A stretch of 64,000 bases of DNA from Comamonadaceae bacterium (lineage in GTDB: Bacteria; Pseudomonadota; Gammaproteobacteria; Burkholderiales; Burkholderiaceae_C). Below, in pieces: positions 1-7,816 of the stretch. The position numbers and the translations under genes were made by a program. The DNA lies in assembly GCA_947447975.1 (NCBI GenBank), contig CANFLU010000010.1:1-64000 (forward strand), read 5' to 3'. Positions within the stretch are counted from its first letter, which is position 1. The number at the start of each line of letters is the position of its first letter. The notes beneath the pieces were generated by a model, which worked only from the letters and a program-made list of their open reading frames with translations, had not been told where the DNA came from and ran no database searches.

Positions 1-4
1 CATC

Positions 5-1654
5 ATGGAAGAACGTAAAACCATATCGATCAAAGACCTGAATATCAAAGACCTGCTGGATACGGAGGTCAAGACGGCTGATATTTCGCGCGATCTGCCA
101 TTTCGCAAATGGCTGTACTCATGGGTGCTGGACCCTGCCATTCCTGGCAATTTCCAGGGGAGTTTTGATAAGTGGATTGGCATCTTGATTATTGCCAATC
201 TGTTCAGTCTGATATTTGAAAATGTTCCAGGCATCTACGAGCCCTATAAGCCCTGGTTTGAATTTTTTGACTTGCTCTCCATCGCCGTTTTCACGGTCGA
301 GTATCTGCTGCGCTTTTATTTGTCGGCAGAAGACGCCGCTTTCCAAGGCAAAGTTAGCTCGCGTCTGGCCTATGTCCTGAGCCCGTTTGCGATTATTGAC
401 GCCTTGGCCATCGTGCCTTTCTACTTGGTGCGCGTGTTTGGTTTGTCGATTGACTTGCATGTACTCAAAGCGCTGCGGATTTTGCGTTTGCTCAAGATCT
501 TCCGCATCGTTATTCCGGCTTACTACGAGTTTGCCGCGCTCAACCGTGGACGTACCTTTCGCCAAAAGATCCATGCGCTGATCTTCGAGAGCGCCTATGG
601 CGGACGCTTGCAAGAAATGTTCGAACTGTTTATCGCCATGTGGGTACTGGTTTCCGTCTTTGCGGTGATCTTGGAGTCGGTGCACGGCATTTCGTATCTG
701 CTCAATGTGGAATTTGTGATTCTTGATGCGGTAGCGGTGGCGGTGTTCACGATTGAATACTGCATGCGCATGTATTCGTGCGTGGAAGAGCCGGGCTATG
801 AGGGCACTGTGATGGGTCGCTGGCGCCAGGCAAAACATCCTTCCACGGTGATTGACCTGCTGGCTATCTTGCCCTTCTTTTTGGAAGTGTTTTTGCACCA
901 CTTGCTGGACTTGCGATTCCTGCGGGTCTTCCGCCTGACGCGTTTACTCAAACTTACGCGGGGCAACGACGCCACGGCGACCCTGGTCAAAGTGGTTTCG
1001 CGCGAATGGCCGGTGATCGCCGCTGCCGCTTTCATCATGATTTTGCTGGTGGTGCTCACCGCATCACTGGGCTACTTGTTTGAATACGAAGCGCAGCCGG
1101 ATAAGTTTGAAAACATCCCCACCTCGATCTACTGGGCGGTGATTACCTTGGCTTCGGTGGGTTATGGCGATATTTCGCCGGTAACCGTTCCGGGTCGGGC
1201 CATGACGATTGTGCTGGCCTTCATCGGTATCGGTATCTTCGCCATCCCTGCCGCTTTGTTGTCCTCCGCCTTTAGCGATGAACTGCAAAAAGAGCGGGAT
1301 GAGCTGAAGAACAATCTCTACAAAATCCTGAAAGACGGCGTCATTGATGAGGATGAAATTCACACCATCCGCCACGAAGCGCATCGTATGCACTTGAGCG
1401 TGGAGGAGGTTAACGCCCTCATCAAGCTGATACAGCATGAATTAGAGAAAGAGGCTGAGCTGCAAACCTTACCGATCAGTACGATCGCGCAAAGACCGGA
1501 TCTGGCGGTAGAGCATTACAAGTCACTCATCAGCGATATCCGCCGCTTAGCCCTGCTCACCGACGAGGCTGCCTTCAATGCTTCCGTGAAAGCCCGTGAC
1601 AGCTTGAGCGCAAGCGATATGGCGTTGTGGCGGCAAATTCAGGGTAAAAGCTGA
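5..1654 (+). CDS. Ion channel with two voltage-sensor domains and one K+-type pore
   Basis: The 549-residue protein looks like an inner-membrane cation channel. Seen: a first four-helix sensor at about residues 57-170, with basic residues every third position in S4 (R158, R161, K164, R167), not followed by a pore. A second sensor follows at about 205-319 (R304, R307, R310, R313, K316, R319), then S5 (336-356), a pore loop with filter SVGYGD (384-389) and S6 (397-424). This gives about ten membrane segments instead of the usual six. The filter is that of K+ channels, so potassium selectivity is inferred. A soluble tail carries a KDGVIDEDE motif (443-451) shared with the next two genes. The ATG lies four bases from the window edge, so the true start could be further upstream. 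Ninety bases separate it from the next channel gene, which is co-directional. Confidence 0.85.
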   Translation: MEERKTISIKDLNIKDLLDTEVKTADISRDLPFRKWLYSWVLDPAIPGNFQGSFDKWIGILIIANLFSLIFENVPGIYEPYKPWFEFFDLLSIAVFTVEYLLRFYLSAEDAAFQGKVSSRLAYVLSPFAIIDALAIVPFYLVRVFGLSIDLHVLKALRILRLLKIFRIVIPAYYEFAALNRGRTFRQKIHALIFESAYGGRLQEMFELFIAMWVLVSVFAVILESVHGISYLLNVEFVILDAVAVAVFTIEYCMRMYSCVEEPGYEGTVMGRWRQAKHPSTVIDLLAILPFFLEVFLHHLLDLRFLRVFRLTRLLKLTRGNDATATLVKVVSREWPVIAAAAFIMILLVVLTASLGYLFEYEAQPDKFENIPTSIYWAVITLASVGYGDISPVTVPGRAMTIVLAFIGIGIFAIPAALLSSAFSDELQKERDELKNNLYKILKDGVIDEDEIHTIRHEAHRMHLSVEEVNALIKLIQHELEKEAELQTLPISTIAQRPDLAVEHYKSLISDIRRLALLTDEAAFNASVKARDSLSASDMALWRQIQGKS

Positions 1655-1670
1655 TAGGACTGGTTTCCCA

Positions 1671-1695
1671 GCGCCGGCGCGCTAAGCGTCGGCGC
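1671..1695 (+). other. Stem-loop between the first and second channel genes
   Basis: GCGCCGGCGC (1671-1680) and GCGTCGGCGC (1686-1695) are inverted repeats with one mismatch around a five-base loop. No U-run follows, so this is more likely an mRNA-stability or attenuation hairpin than a complete intrinsic terminator. Confidence 0.4.
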
Positions 1696-1744
1696 CAGAA
1701 GTTTGATAGTTAGCGTGTCCCTTGTTAGATTGTGAAGTGCCGCC

Positions 1745-2650
1745 ATGAATTTGTCCCAATTGCAGCATAGTGTGATGGAGGTCCTGGAAGGATCGCCCAG
1801 TTACAAGATCAGCAAGTACGTGGAATGGCTGATCACCGTGGTGGTGCTGGTCAATTGCTCGGCCGTGATTTTGGATTCGGTGCCAGAGATACACGCGGTC
1901 TACAAAGACTTCTTCCATGAGCTCGAGTTCTGGAGTGTGACCTTCTTCACCATCGAATACGTGCTGCGCGTCTGGTCGCTGGGGGCCAAGTTCGCGGGCG
2001 GCGAGGGCGGCTCCTGGAAAGGGCGCAGCGAGTACATCTTCAGTCCCTTCGGGTTGGTGGACTTTTTTGCCACTATGCCGCATTACATGCACATGTTTTT
2101 CCCGTCGCTGGACTTGCGCATTCTGCGTGTCTTGCGGCTCTTGCGGATTCTCAAGCTGTCCAAGTACAACACCGCGCTGCAGGACTTATTCCACGCGGTG
2201 TATTCCGAGCGTCGGGCTTTTGGTTCAGCCGCTTTTTTGTTGCTGATTGCTACCGTGGTGTCGGCCTCGCTCATGCACTTTGCTGAAGGGCATGAGCAGC
2301 CCGAGCAATTTGGCTCTATCCCGCACGCGATCTACTGGTCCATCGTGACCATTACCTCGGGCTACGGCAACGTCGACCCGGTCACCAAGGCGGGCGAGGT
2401 AATTGCGCTTCTGACCGGCTTTTTGGGCGTGTGTATGGCGGCCATCATGACCGGCATCGTCGCCTCGGCCTTCTCCAATCAGATCTCACGCAAAAAAGCG
2501 GCTTACCAGAGCCAGTTGCGGCTGGTCTTGGCCGATGGCGTGGTGAGCGATGCCGAACGTGAATCCCTCAAAGCCCTCCAAGTTAAATACCGATTGTCCG
2601 ATGCGCAGGTGCAGGTATTTATCGATGAAGCGCAAGGGAAGAAAAAATAA
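1745..2650 (+). CDS. Voltage-gated-type ion channel with GYGN filter
   Basis: The 301-residue protein has the six-segment architecture of the Ion_trans family. The sensor spans about residues 25-140, with S4 basic residues R125, R128, R131, R134 and K137. S5 is near 160-178, the pore loop carries ITSGYGNVDP (203-212) and S6 is at about 217-243. The filter has Thr-Ser-Gly-Tyr-Gly-Asn, whereas the K+ channel signature is Thr-Val-Gly-Tyr-Gly-Asp. The Asn after GYG recalls eukaryotic EAG/ERG channels (GFGN). The C-terminal tail holds LADGVVSDAER (262-272). The stop codon shares one base with the next gene's start (TAATG), indicating translational coupling and perhaps a mixed-subunit channel. Ion selectivity cannot be decided from sequence. 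Confidence 0.82.
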   Translation: MNLSQLQHSVMEVLEGSPSYKISKYVEWLITVVVLVNCSAVILDSVPEIHAVYKDFFHELEFWSVTFFTIEYVLRVWSLGAKFAGGEGGSWKGRSEYIFSPFGLVDFFATMPHYMHMFFPSLDLRILRVLRLLRILKLSKYNTALQDLFHAVYSERRAFGSAAFLLLIATVVSASLMHFAEGHEQPEQFGSIPHAIYWSIVTITSGYGNVDPVTKAGEVIALLTGFLGVCMAAIMTGIVASAFSNQISRKKAAYQSQLRLVLADGVVSDAERESLKALQVKYRLSDAQVQVFIDEAQGKKK

Positions 2651-3603
2651 TGCATATCGACAACCCGATCGAAGGGCTGACCGGCATACGCCGCGTCAAG
2701 CGCCGCATATTTGAAATTCTGGATGGCGCAGTAGTGGATGACGCCAACCGGGCTTGCGAAATATTTATCGCGACACTCGTGGTTGCTAATGTGCTCTCCA
2801 TTATTTTGGAGTCGCTGCATGAGGTACATGAGGCCTACCACGAGTATTTTTACGCCTTTGATGTGTTTAGCGTGATCGTGTTCTCCATCGAGTATGTGCT
2901 GCGTGTCTGGTCCTATGGCGAGAAGTACCCCAAGGCCGAGGGCAGCGCCTGGCGTGGCCGCAAAGACTATATGTTCAGCGCCTTTGGCGTGGTGGATTTC
3001 GCAAGCACTGTGCCCTTCTATCTGCAGCTGATTTTCCCAGGCGCTGATTTGCGCGTGCTGCGCATGTTCCGCTTACTTCGGATCTTCAAGCTTTCACGCT
3101 ACAACAGTGCAATGGACGATATGTTTGCTGCCATCAAGGCGGAGAAGGACTCTTTTTCTTCGGCCATGTTTTTGCTGCTGATCAGTTGCCTGCTCTTTTC
3201 TTCGCTGATTTACATCATCGAGGGGACAGACCAGCCCGATGTGTTCCCTTCCATCCCGGCGGCTATGCACTGGTTTATCCTGACCATCATCTCCGGCTGG
3301 GGCAATGTGGACCCAGTCACCTTCCTAGGCGTCGTGCTAGTGGTGGTGACGCAAATTTTGGCTATTGCATTGGCCGCTATCCTGACCGGTGTGGTCGCCA
3401 CGGCCTACACCGCGCAGGTGCAGCGGCGTGAATCCGAATACGAGCTACAGGTGCGCGAAGTGCTGGCCGATGGCGTAGTCACTGAAGAAGAACGACTCCA
3501 GCTCAAACAAATGCAAGCCAAGTTTGGCATGACGGACGAGCAGGTCGAAGCGATAGCTGAACAAGTACGACACGAGAAAGCGGAAAGTACCGTCAAGCTG
3601 TAA
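2650..3603 (+). CDS. Voltage-gated-type ion channel with GWGN filter
   Basis: The 317-residue protein is a close paralogue of the preceding one: same helix order, sensor S4 with R135, R138, R141, R144, K147 and R150, S6 near 226-252, and tail motif LADGVVTEEER (272-282). Its pore motif is IISGWGNVDP (213-222). Relative to TVGYG, the Thr is replaced by Ile, the Val by Ser and the Tyr by Trp, so a homomeric standard K+ filter is doubtful. Its ATG overlaps the previous stop by one base. A bidirectional terminator follows 15 bases after the stop, so the three channel genes probably end one transcript. An obligate subunit, a nonselective channel or a regulatory subunit are all possible. Confidence 0.82.
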   Translation: MHIDNPIEGLTGIRRVKRRIFEILDGAVVDDANRACEIFIATLVVANVLSIILESLHEVHEAYHEYFYAFDVFSVIVFSIEYVLRVWSYGEKYPKAEGSAWRGRKDYMFSAFGVVDFASTVPFYLQLIFPGADLRVLRMFRLLRIFKLSRYNSAMDDMFAAIKAEKDSFSSAMFLLLISCLLFSSLIYIIEGTDQPDVFPSIPAAMHWFILTIISGWGNVDPVTFLGVVLVVVTQILAIALAAILTGVVATAYTAQVQRRESEYELQVREVLADGVVTEEERLQLKQMQAKFGMTDEQVEAIAEQVRHEKAESTVKL

Positions 3604-3617
3604 GTTGCGGATGGATC

Positions 3618-3652
3618 AAAAAAAGCCCATGGCCGCGCGCATGGGCTTTTTT
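3618..3652. terminator. Bidirectional rho-independent terminator
   Basis: A-run plus AAGCCCATG (to 3631) pairs with CATGGGCTT (from 3640), followed by a T-run to 3652. The stem has a run of A on one side and T on the other, so it can terminate both the channel operon (plus) and the tct/oxalate operon (minus), which converge here. Confidence 0.85.
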
Positions 3653-3705
3653 ATTTGGCAGCACTGGGGGCGCTGCCGGGGCTAGCGATGCAGTCCGCCG
3701 AAGGC

Positions 3706-5208
3706 CTAAGCAGCCGCCTTGCTGCGCAGCGCGCCCACAATGCCACCGACCAAGGGCCAGATCAGCATCAGCATGGCCAAGGCGAAGATGCCACCGACCA
3801 GTCCGTTAGACCAGAAGATCGACAAACTACCTTGCGAGAGCAGCATGGACTGGCGAAAACTGGCTTCGGCCATATCACCCAGCACCAGCGCAAGCACCAT
3901 AGGTGCCATCGGGTACTTGAGCTTTTTGAACAAATAACCCACTACGCCAAAGACCATCATCATCACCACGTCAAACATGGCGCTGTGCACGGTATAGGCC
4001 CCGATGGCGCATATCACCACGATGACTGGCGCGATCACCGAGAAGGGAATGCGCAAAAACGCAGCCCAATAGGGCACGGTAGTCAGCACCACCAAGAGCC
4101 CGACGATATTGCCCAGGTACATCGATGCGATCAGCCCCCAGACAAAGTCTTTGTGCTCGACAAACAGCATAGGCCCTGGCTGCAGGCCCCAAATCATCAG
4201 GCCGCCCAGGAGTACCGCCGCTGTGGGCGAGCCGGGAATACCTAGCGTGAGCATGGGCAGCAGCGCCGAAGTGCCCGCCGCATGCGCAGCCGTTTCGGGC
4301 GCCAGCACACCCTCAATCTGGCCCTTGCCAAAGGTTTCCGGCTCATTGGACATGCGCTGGGCGATGCCATAGCTCATAAACGAAGCAGGCGTCGCACCGC
4401 CGGGGGTAATACCCATCCAGCAGCCGATGGCCGTGGAGCGCAAAAAGGTCAGCCAGTAGCGGGGCAGCGTCTTCCAGGTCTCCCACACCACTTTGGGGTT
4501 GAGCTTGGCGGACTTGCCTTTGAAAGCCAGGCCCTCTTCCATGGTCAGCAAAATCTCGCCGATACCAAACAGGCCGATCACCGCGATCAAAAAGTCAAAG
4601 CCTTTGAGCAGCACCGGAAAGCCATAGGTCATGCGCAATTGACCGGTGACCGTGTCCATGCCCACCGCAGCCAGCGCAAAGCCCAGCATCATGGACACAA
4701 TGACTTTGGCCGGTGGTTCCTTGCTCATACCCACAAAGCTGCAAAAGGTGAGCAGTTGGACCGCAAAGTATTCGGCCGGCCCGAAGTTGAGCGCGAACTT
4801 GGCCAATACCGGCGCTAAAAAGGTAATCAGCGCTACCGCAAAAAACGCGCCGATGAAGGACGAGGTGAATGCCGCCGTCAGCGCCTGCGCCGCTTTGCCT
4901 TGTTGGGCCATGGGGTAGCCGTCAAAGGTGGTGGCTACCGACCAGGGTTCGCCCGGGATGTTGAACAAGATCGAGGTAATGGCCCCGCCAAACAAAGCGC
5001 CCCAGTAAATACAGGAGAGCATGATGATGGCCGAGGTCGGGTTCATCGAAAAGGTCAGCGGCAGCAAGATGGCAATGCCATTGGCACCACCCAGCCCGGG
5101 CAACACCCCGATCAACACCCCCAGGGTGATGCCGATCAGCATATAGACAATATTGGGCAGCGTCAGCGCCACCGCAAAGCCATTAAACAGATTGTTAATT
5201 TCGTCCAT
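3706..5208 (-). CDS. tctA: Tripartite tricarboxylate transporter, large permease TctA
   Basis: The 500-residue, very hydrophobic protein has the TctA hallmarks: an N-terminal GVLIGVLPGLGGANGIAIL stretch (about residues 30-48) and an internal GITPGGATPASFMSYG stretch (about 266-281), the two related glycine-rich loops thought to line the transport path. Length matches the family (about 500). The ATG overlaps the tctB stop by one base (TAATG). It is the last gene of a minus-strand operon that starts with oxalyl-CoA decarboxylase. TTT systems carry carboxylates by secondary transport with a periplasmic binding protein; oxalate or a related dicarboxylate as substrate is inferred from the operon. 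Confidence 0.93.
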   Translation of the reverse strand: MDEINNLFNGFAVALTLPNIVYMLIGITLGVLIGVLPGLGGANGIAILLPLTFSMNPTSAIIMLSCIYWGALFGGAITSILFNIPGEPWSVATTFDGYPMAQQGKAAQALTAAFTSSFIGAFFAVALITFLAPVLAKFALNFGPAEYFAVQLLTFCSFVGMSKEPPAKVIVSMMLGFALAAVGMDTVTGQLRMTYGFPVLLKGFDFLIAVIGLFGIGEILLTMEEGLAFKGKSAKLNPKVVWETWKTLPRYWLTFLRSTAIGCWMGITPGGATPASFMSYGIAQRMSNEPETFGKGQIEGVLAPETAAHAAGTSALLPMLTLGIPGSPTAAVLLGGLMIWGLQPGPMLFVEHKDFVWGLIASMYLGNIVGLLVVLTTVPYWAAFLRIPFSVIAPVIVVICAIGAYTVHSAMFDVVMMMVFGVVGYLFKKLKYPMAPMVLALVLGDMAEASFRQSMLLSQGSLSIFWSNGLVGGIFALAMLMLIWPLVGGIVGALRSKAAA

Positions 5209-5732
5209 TAGAACCCCAGCATGTTTTCAATCGGGCCCTTGGGTAGCGGCACCAAAAACCATTTCTCGAACACCAGAAAAAATACCAGCGGCACGCCAAT
5301 GGAAACGCCCAGGCTAGAAGGCCAGGCAAACTTGCCGTGGTGGCGCATGAAGTAGCCGATCAAAATGGCAGACGGGAGGTAAATGCCAAGAAACACCATG
5401 GCCACCACATAGATGACCATCGGCACCAGCATTTGAAAAACCGGCACCAGCTCCTCCCGCGTCGCAAATACCGCTTGCGACTTGCCCCACTTCAACAGCG
5501 TCGTCACTACCACCGTAGCACTGGCCGCTAAAAGGATCAGACCGATATAAAAAGGGAAGTAGCCCGCTTGCGGACCCTCGTCGCCCCAGCCAATACCGAC
5601 CCGCATGCTGTCGGTAATGACCAGGCCGGCCAGGCCCATGATGATCAGGCCGACAACCAGTTCCGGGCCGCGCGTGAGCGTGGCCCCGGCGCTGGCTCCT
5701 TCCTGCTCTGGGGAATCGTGTGGAGTTGTCAT
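5208..5732 (-). CDS. tctB: Tripartite tricarboxylate transporter, small permease TctB
   Basis: The 174-residue protein has a short hydrophilic N-terminus, then four predicted membrane helices (about residues 27-46, 61-82, 108-128 and 137-158), the layout of the TctB small membrane subunit. It lies between the binding-protein and TctA genes in canonical tctCBA order, 25 bases after tctC and overlapping tctA by one base. TctB sequences diverge widely, so the assignment rests on topology and context as much as on motifs. Confidence 0.88.
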   Translation of the reverse strand: MTTPHDSPEQEGASAGATLTRGPELVVGLIIMGLAGLVITDSMRVGIGWGDEGPQAGYFPFYIGLILLAASATVVVTTLLKWGKSQAVFATREELVPVFQMLVPMVIYVVAMVFLGIYLPSAILIGYFMRHHGKFAWPSSLGVSIGVPLVFFLVFEKWFLVPLPKGPIENMLGF

Positions 5733-5757
5733 GGCGTAATACCTGTTTGTAGAGGTC

Positions 5758-6762
5758 TTAGTTGGCGAGGAAACCGGCTTCGCGCATCAACTCGCGATGC
5801 TGCTGCTCGGCTTTACCCAGCCATTCAAAATAATCCTTGCCTGTCAATGTCGTTTGCTTGAACGCGCCTTCTTCCATAAAGGCTTTCCACTCGGGCAGCG
5901 CGCTGACTTTCTTAAACAAGTCCAGGTAAAACTTCACTTGGTCGTCCGACACGCCGGGCGGCATAAAGATGCCACGCAACATCAGGTACTCCACCGGCAA
6001 ACCAGCCGAAGTACAGGTGGGAATATCGTTCCACGACTGCGTGGCGGTGAGCTTGGTTTTGTAAGGGAGTTTGTCTTTATCAAATACACACAAGGGACGC
6101 AGCGCTCCCGAGCGCCAATGCGTTTCGGCCTCGATAGGGTTGTTTACCGTGGAGTCAATATGCTTGCCGACTAATTGAACTGCCACATCGCCACCCCCCT
6201 TGAGCGGGATGTAAATCATTTTCTTACCCGTGGATTTTTCCATCAGCACGGTGATGATCTGGTCTTCCTGCTTAGAGCCGGTGCCGCCCATTTTGAACGT
6301 TTTGTCGGGTTGGGCCTTGATTGCGGCCATGTAGTCAGCCGCGGTTTTGTAAGGCGTATCCGAGTGCACCCACAAAATGAATTGGTCCAACGCCAGCATT
6401 TGGACCGGCGTCATATCGCGCCAGTTGAACGGTACGCCTGTCGCCAGTGGTGTGGTGAACAGGTTGGACAAGGTGATGATGATTTTGTGTCCATTGCCCT
6501 TGTCACCCTTGACGTCCAGAAAGCCCTCGGCGCCTGCGCCACCAGACTTATTGACCACGATGATGGGCTGCGGGCTCAGCTTGTTTTTAGCGACCACGCC
6601 TTGCAGAAAGCGCGCCATTTGGTCAGCGCCACCACCAGTCCCAGCGGGTACTACAAACTCGATCGGTTTGGTCGGCTCCCAAGCTTGGGCCGGTGCCAAA
6701 AAGCTGGCCATGGCCAGCACCACTGCGGTCTGCGTCGCGCGAATAAGGTTTTTCAGTTTCAT
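5758..6762 (-). CDS. Periplasmic TctC/Bug-family binding protein of the oxalate operon
   Basis: The start is placed at the ATG preceded by GAGGAGA, giving 334 residues. The N-terminus MKLKNLIRATQT plus a hydrophobic stretch ending in APAQA is a Sec signal peptide cleaved before Trp. The mature protein begins with the Bug-family strand EFVVPAGTGGGADQMARFLQ and has the typical ENKSGGAGAEG-like loop (VVNKSGGAGAEGF). Such proteins capture carboxylates and deliver them to TctAB. Being encoded between the formyltransferase and tctBA, it probably binds oxalate or a structurally related acid. A longer reading frame upstream overlaps the neighbouring gene and lacks a signal peptide at its start, so it was not chosen. 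Confidence 0.92.
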   Translation of the reverse strand: MKLKNLIRATQTAVVLAMASFLAPAQAWEPTKPIEFVVPAGTGGGADQMARFLQGVVAKNKLSPQPIIVVNKSGGAGAEGFLDVKGDKGNGHKIIITLSNLFTTPLATGVPFNWRDMTPVQMLALDQFILWVHSDTPYKTAADYMAAIKAQPDKTFKMGGTGSKQEDQIITVLMEKSTGKKMIYIPLKGGGDVAVQLVGKHIDSTVNNPIEAETHWRSGALRPLCVFDKDKLPYKTKLTATQSWNDIPTCTSAGLPVEYLMLRGIFMPPGVSDDQVKFYLDLFKKVSALPEWKAFMEEGAFKQTTLTGKDYFEWLGKAEQQHRELMREAGFLAN

Positions 6763-6841
6763 GGTGTCTCCTCGTGTAATAAAAAAAATTTCCGTTTGAC
6801 CGGGGCCCTGCGCGCCCCGCCCCCGCAGTGCCGATAAGGCG

Positions 6842-7771
6842 TCAGCCCAGCCGACTTCCGGCGACGAGGCCGTTCGCGCGTGCATAGTCACCCGCACCCA
6901 TTTTTTTACCATCGTCGGCGCGCAATTTCAGCACCTCGATCTGCCCGCTCTGCGTGCTGACAAATATCGACCCCTCGGTAACCAAGGTAATTTCACCGGG
7001 TTTACCCTTGCTATCGCCATAGCGCCCGATGCGGTGTTTGCGGCAGTCAAAGATAAAAACCTTTTTTCCGTCGGCCATCGTCCAGGCGCCTGGCGCTGGG
7101 TTGCAGGCACGTACCAAGTCATAGACCACGTCGATATGGTTGTGCCAGTGGATTTGCGACTCAGCGGCTAAAAACCAGCCCTCGTAGCTCGCCTGCGATT
7201 CATCTTGCGCTATTTCCTGGTGCGTGCCGGCCACCACGGCGTCTGCAGCTTCCAACAAGGCGCTAACGCCCAGCGGAAATAGCTTGTTGAAATACAGCTC
7301 GCCCAATGTTTCGTCCGGGCCGATGTCGCAGCGCTTTTGCAAAATCACCAGGCCCTCGTCCAAGCCGTCGCTGGGCCGAAAGATGGTAAGGCCCGTTTCT
7401 TTCTCGCCGCGCGACATGGCCCAACTAATGGCCGATGGACCGCGGTATTTGGGCAGCAGCGAAGGGTGGTACTGAATGGTGCCGTGCTTGGGGACCTTCA
7501 GCAGCGATTGCGGCGCGAACTGCACCACATAGGCCATCACCCCCAGGTCAGGCGCCAGCGCTTGCATAGCCTGGTGCGCGTCATCGCCTGTTAACTTGTC
7601 GAGCTGAAATACCTGTAAACCGCGCGCTTGCGCTTCCACGCGCAAGGCGTCGGGCTTGGTACCGGGCTTTTCCGGGCGGCAAAACACGCCCACCACCTCA
7701 TCGCCCCGCGCTAAAAAAGCTTCTAGAGCGGCTTTACCGAAATCTTGTTGACCGATTAGCACGATACGCAT
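6842..7771 (-). CDS. 10-formyl-THF hydrolase/formyltransferase-like protein
   Basis: The 309-residue protein has an N-terminal formyltransferase Rossmann domain (MRIVLIGQQDFG) and an FMT-type C-terminal domain. The catalytic segment reads IQYHPSLLPKYRG (99-111): His102 is kept and DGLDEG supplies the Asp (138), but the Asn of methionyl-tRNA formyltransferase (N-x-H) is Gln100. This arrangement, and the later YEGW and PGAWT motifs, match the hydrolase domain of 10-formyltetrahydrofolate dehydrogenase (ALDH1L1) better than Fmt. Position directly after oxc and frc suggests it handles the formyl group, either formyl-CoA/formyl-THF exchange or release of formate; that is inference. It is not a housekeeping fmt, which normally pairs with def. 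Confidence 0.85.
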   Translation of the reverse strand: MRIVLIGQQDFGKAALEAFLARGDEVVGVFCRPEKPGTKPDALRVEAQARGLQVFQLDKLTGDDAHQAMQALAPDLGVMAYVVQFAPQSLLKVPKHGTIQYHPSLLPKYRGPSAISWAMSRGEKETGLTIFRPSDGLDEGLVILQKRCDIGPDETLGELYFNKLFPLGVSALLEAADAVVAGTHQEIAQDESQASYEGWFLAAESQIHWHNHIDVVYDLVRACNPAPGAWTMADGKKVFIFDCRKHRIGRYGDSKGKPGEITLVTEGSIFVSTQSGQIEVLKLRADDGKKMGAGDYARANGLVAGSRLG

Positions 7772-7816
7772 GACTTCTTACCTCGTAGGTGGCGGCGCTG
7801 GGCCGCGTGGGGGGAC

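Noticed and set aside
119-901. 260-codon minus-strand frame inside the first channel gene
   Set aside because: Composition and His/Gln-rich text are those of a shadow frame; the plus frame has a clear channel domain structure.
4282-4818. 178-codon plus-strand frame inside tctA
   Set aside because: Antisense shadow of a well-conserved permease; no family resemblance and no ribosome site.
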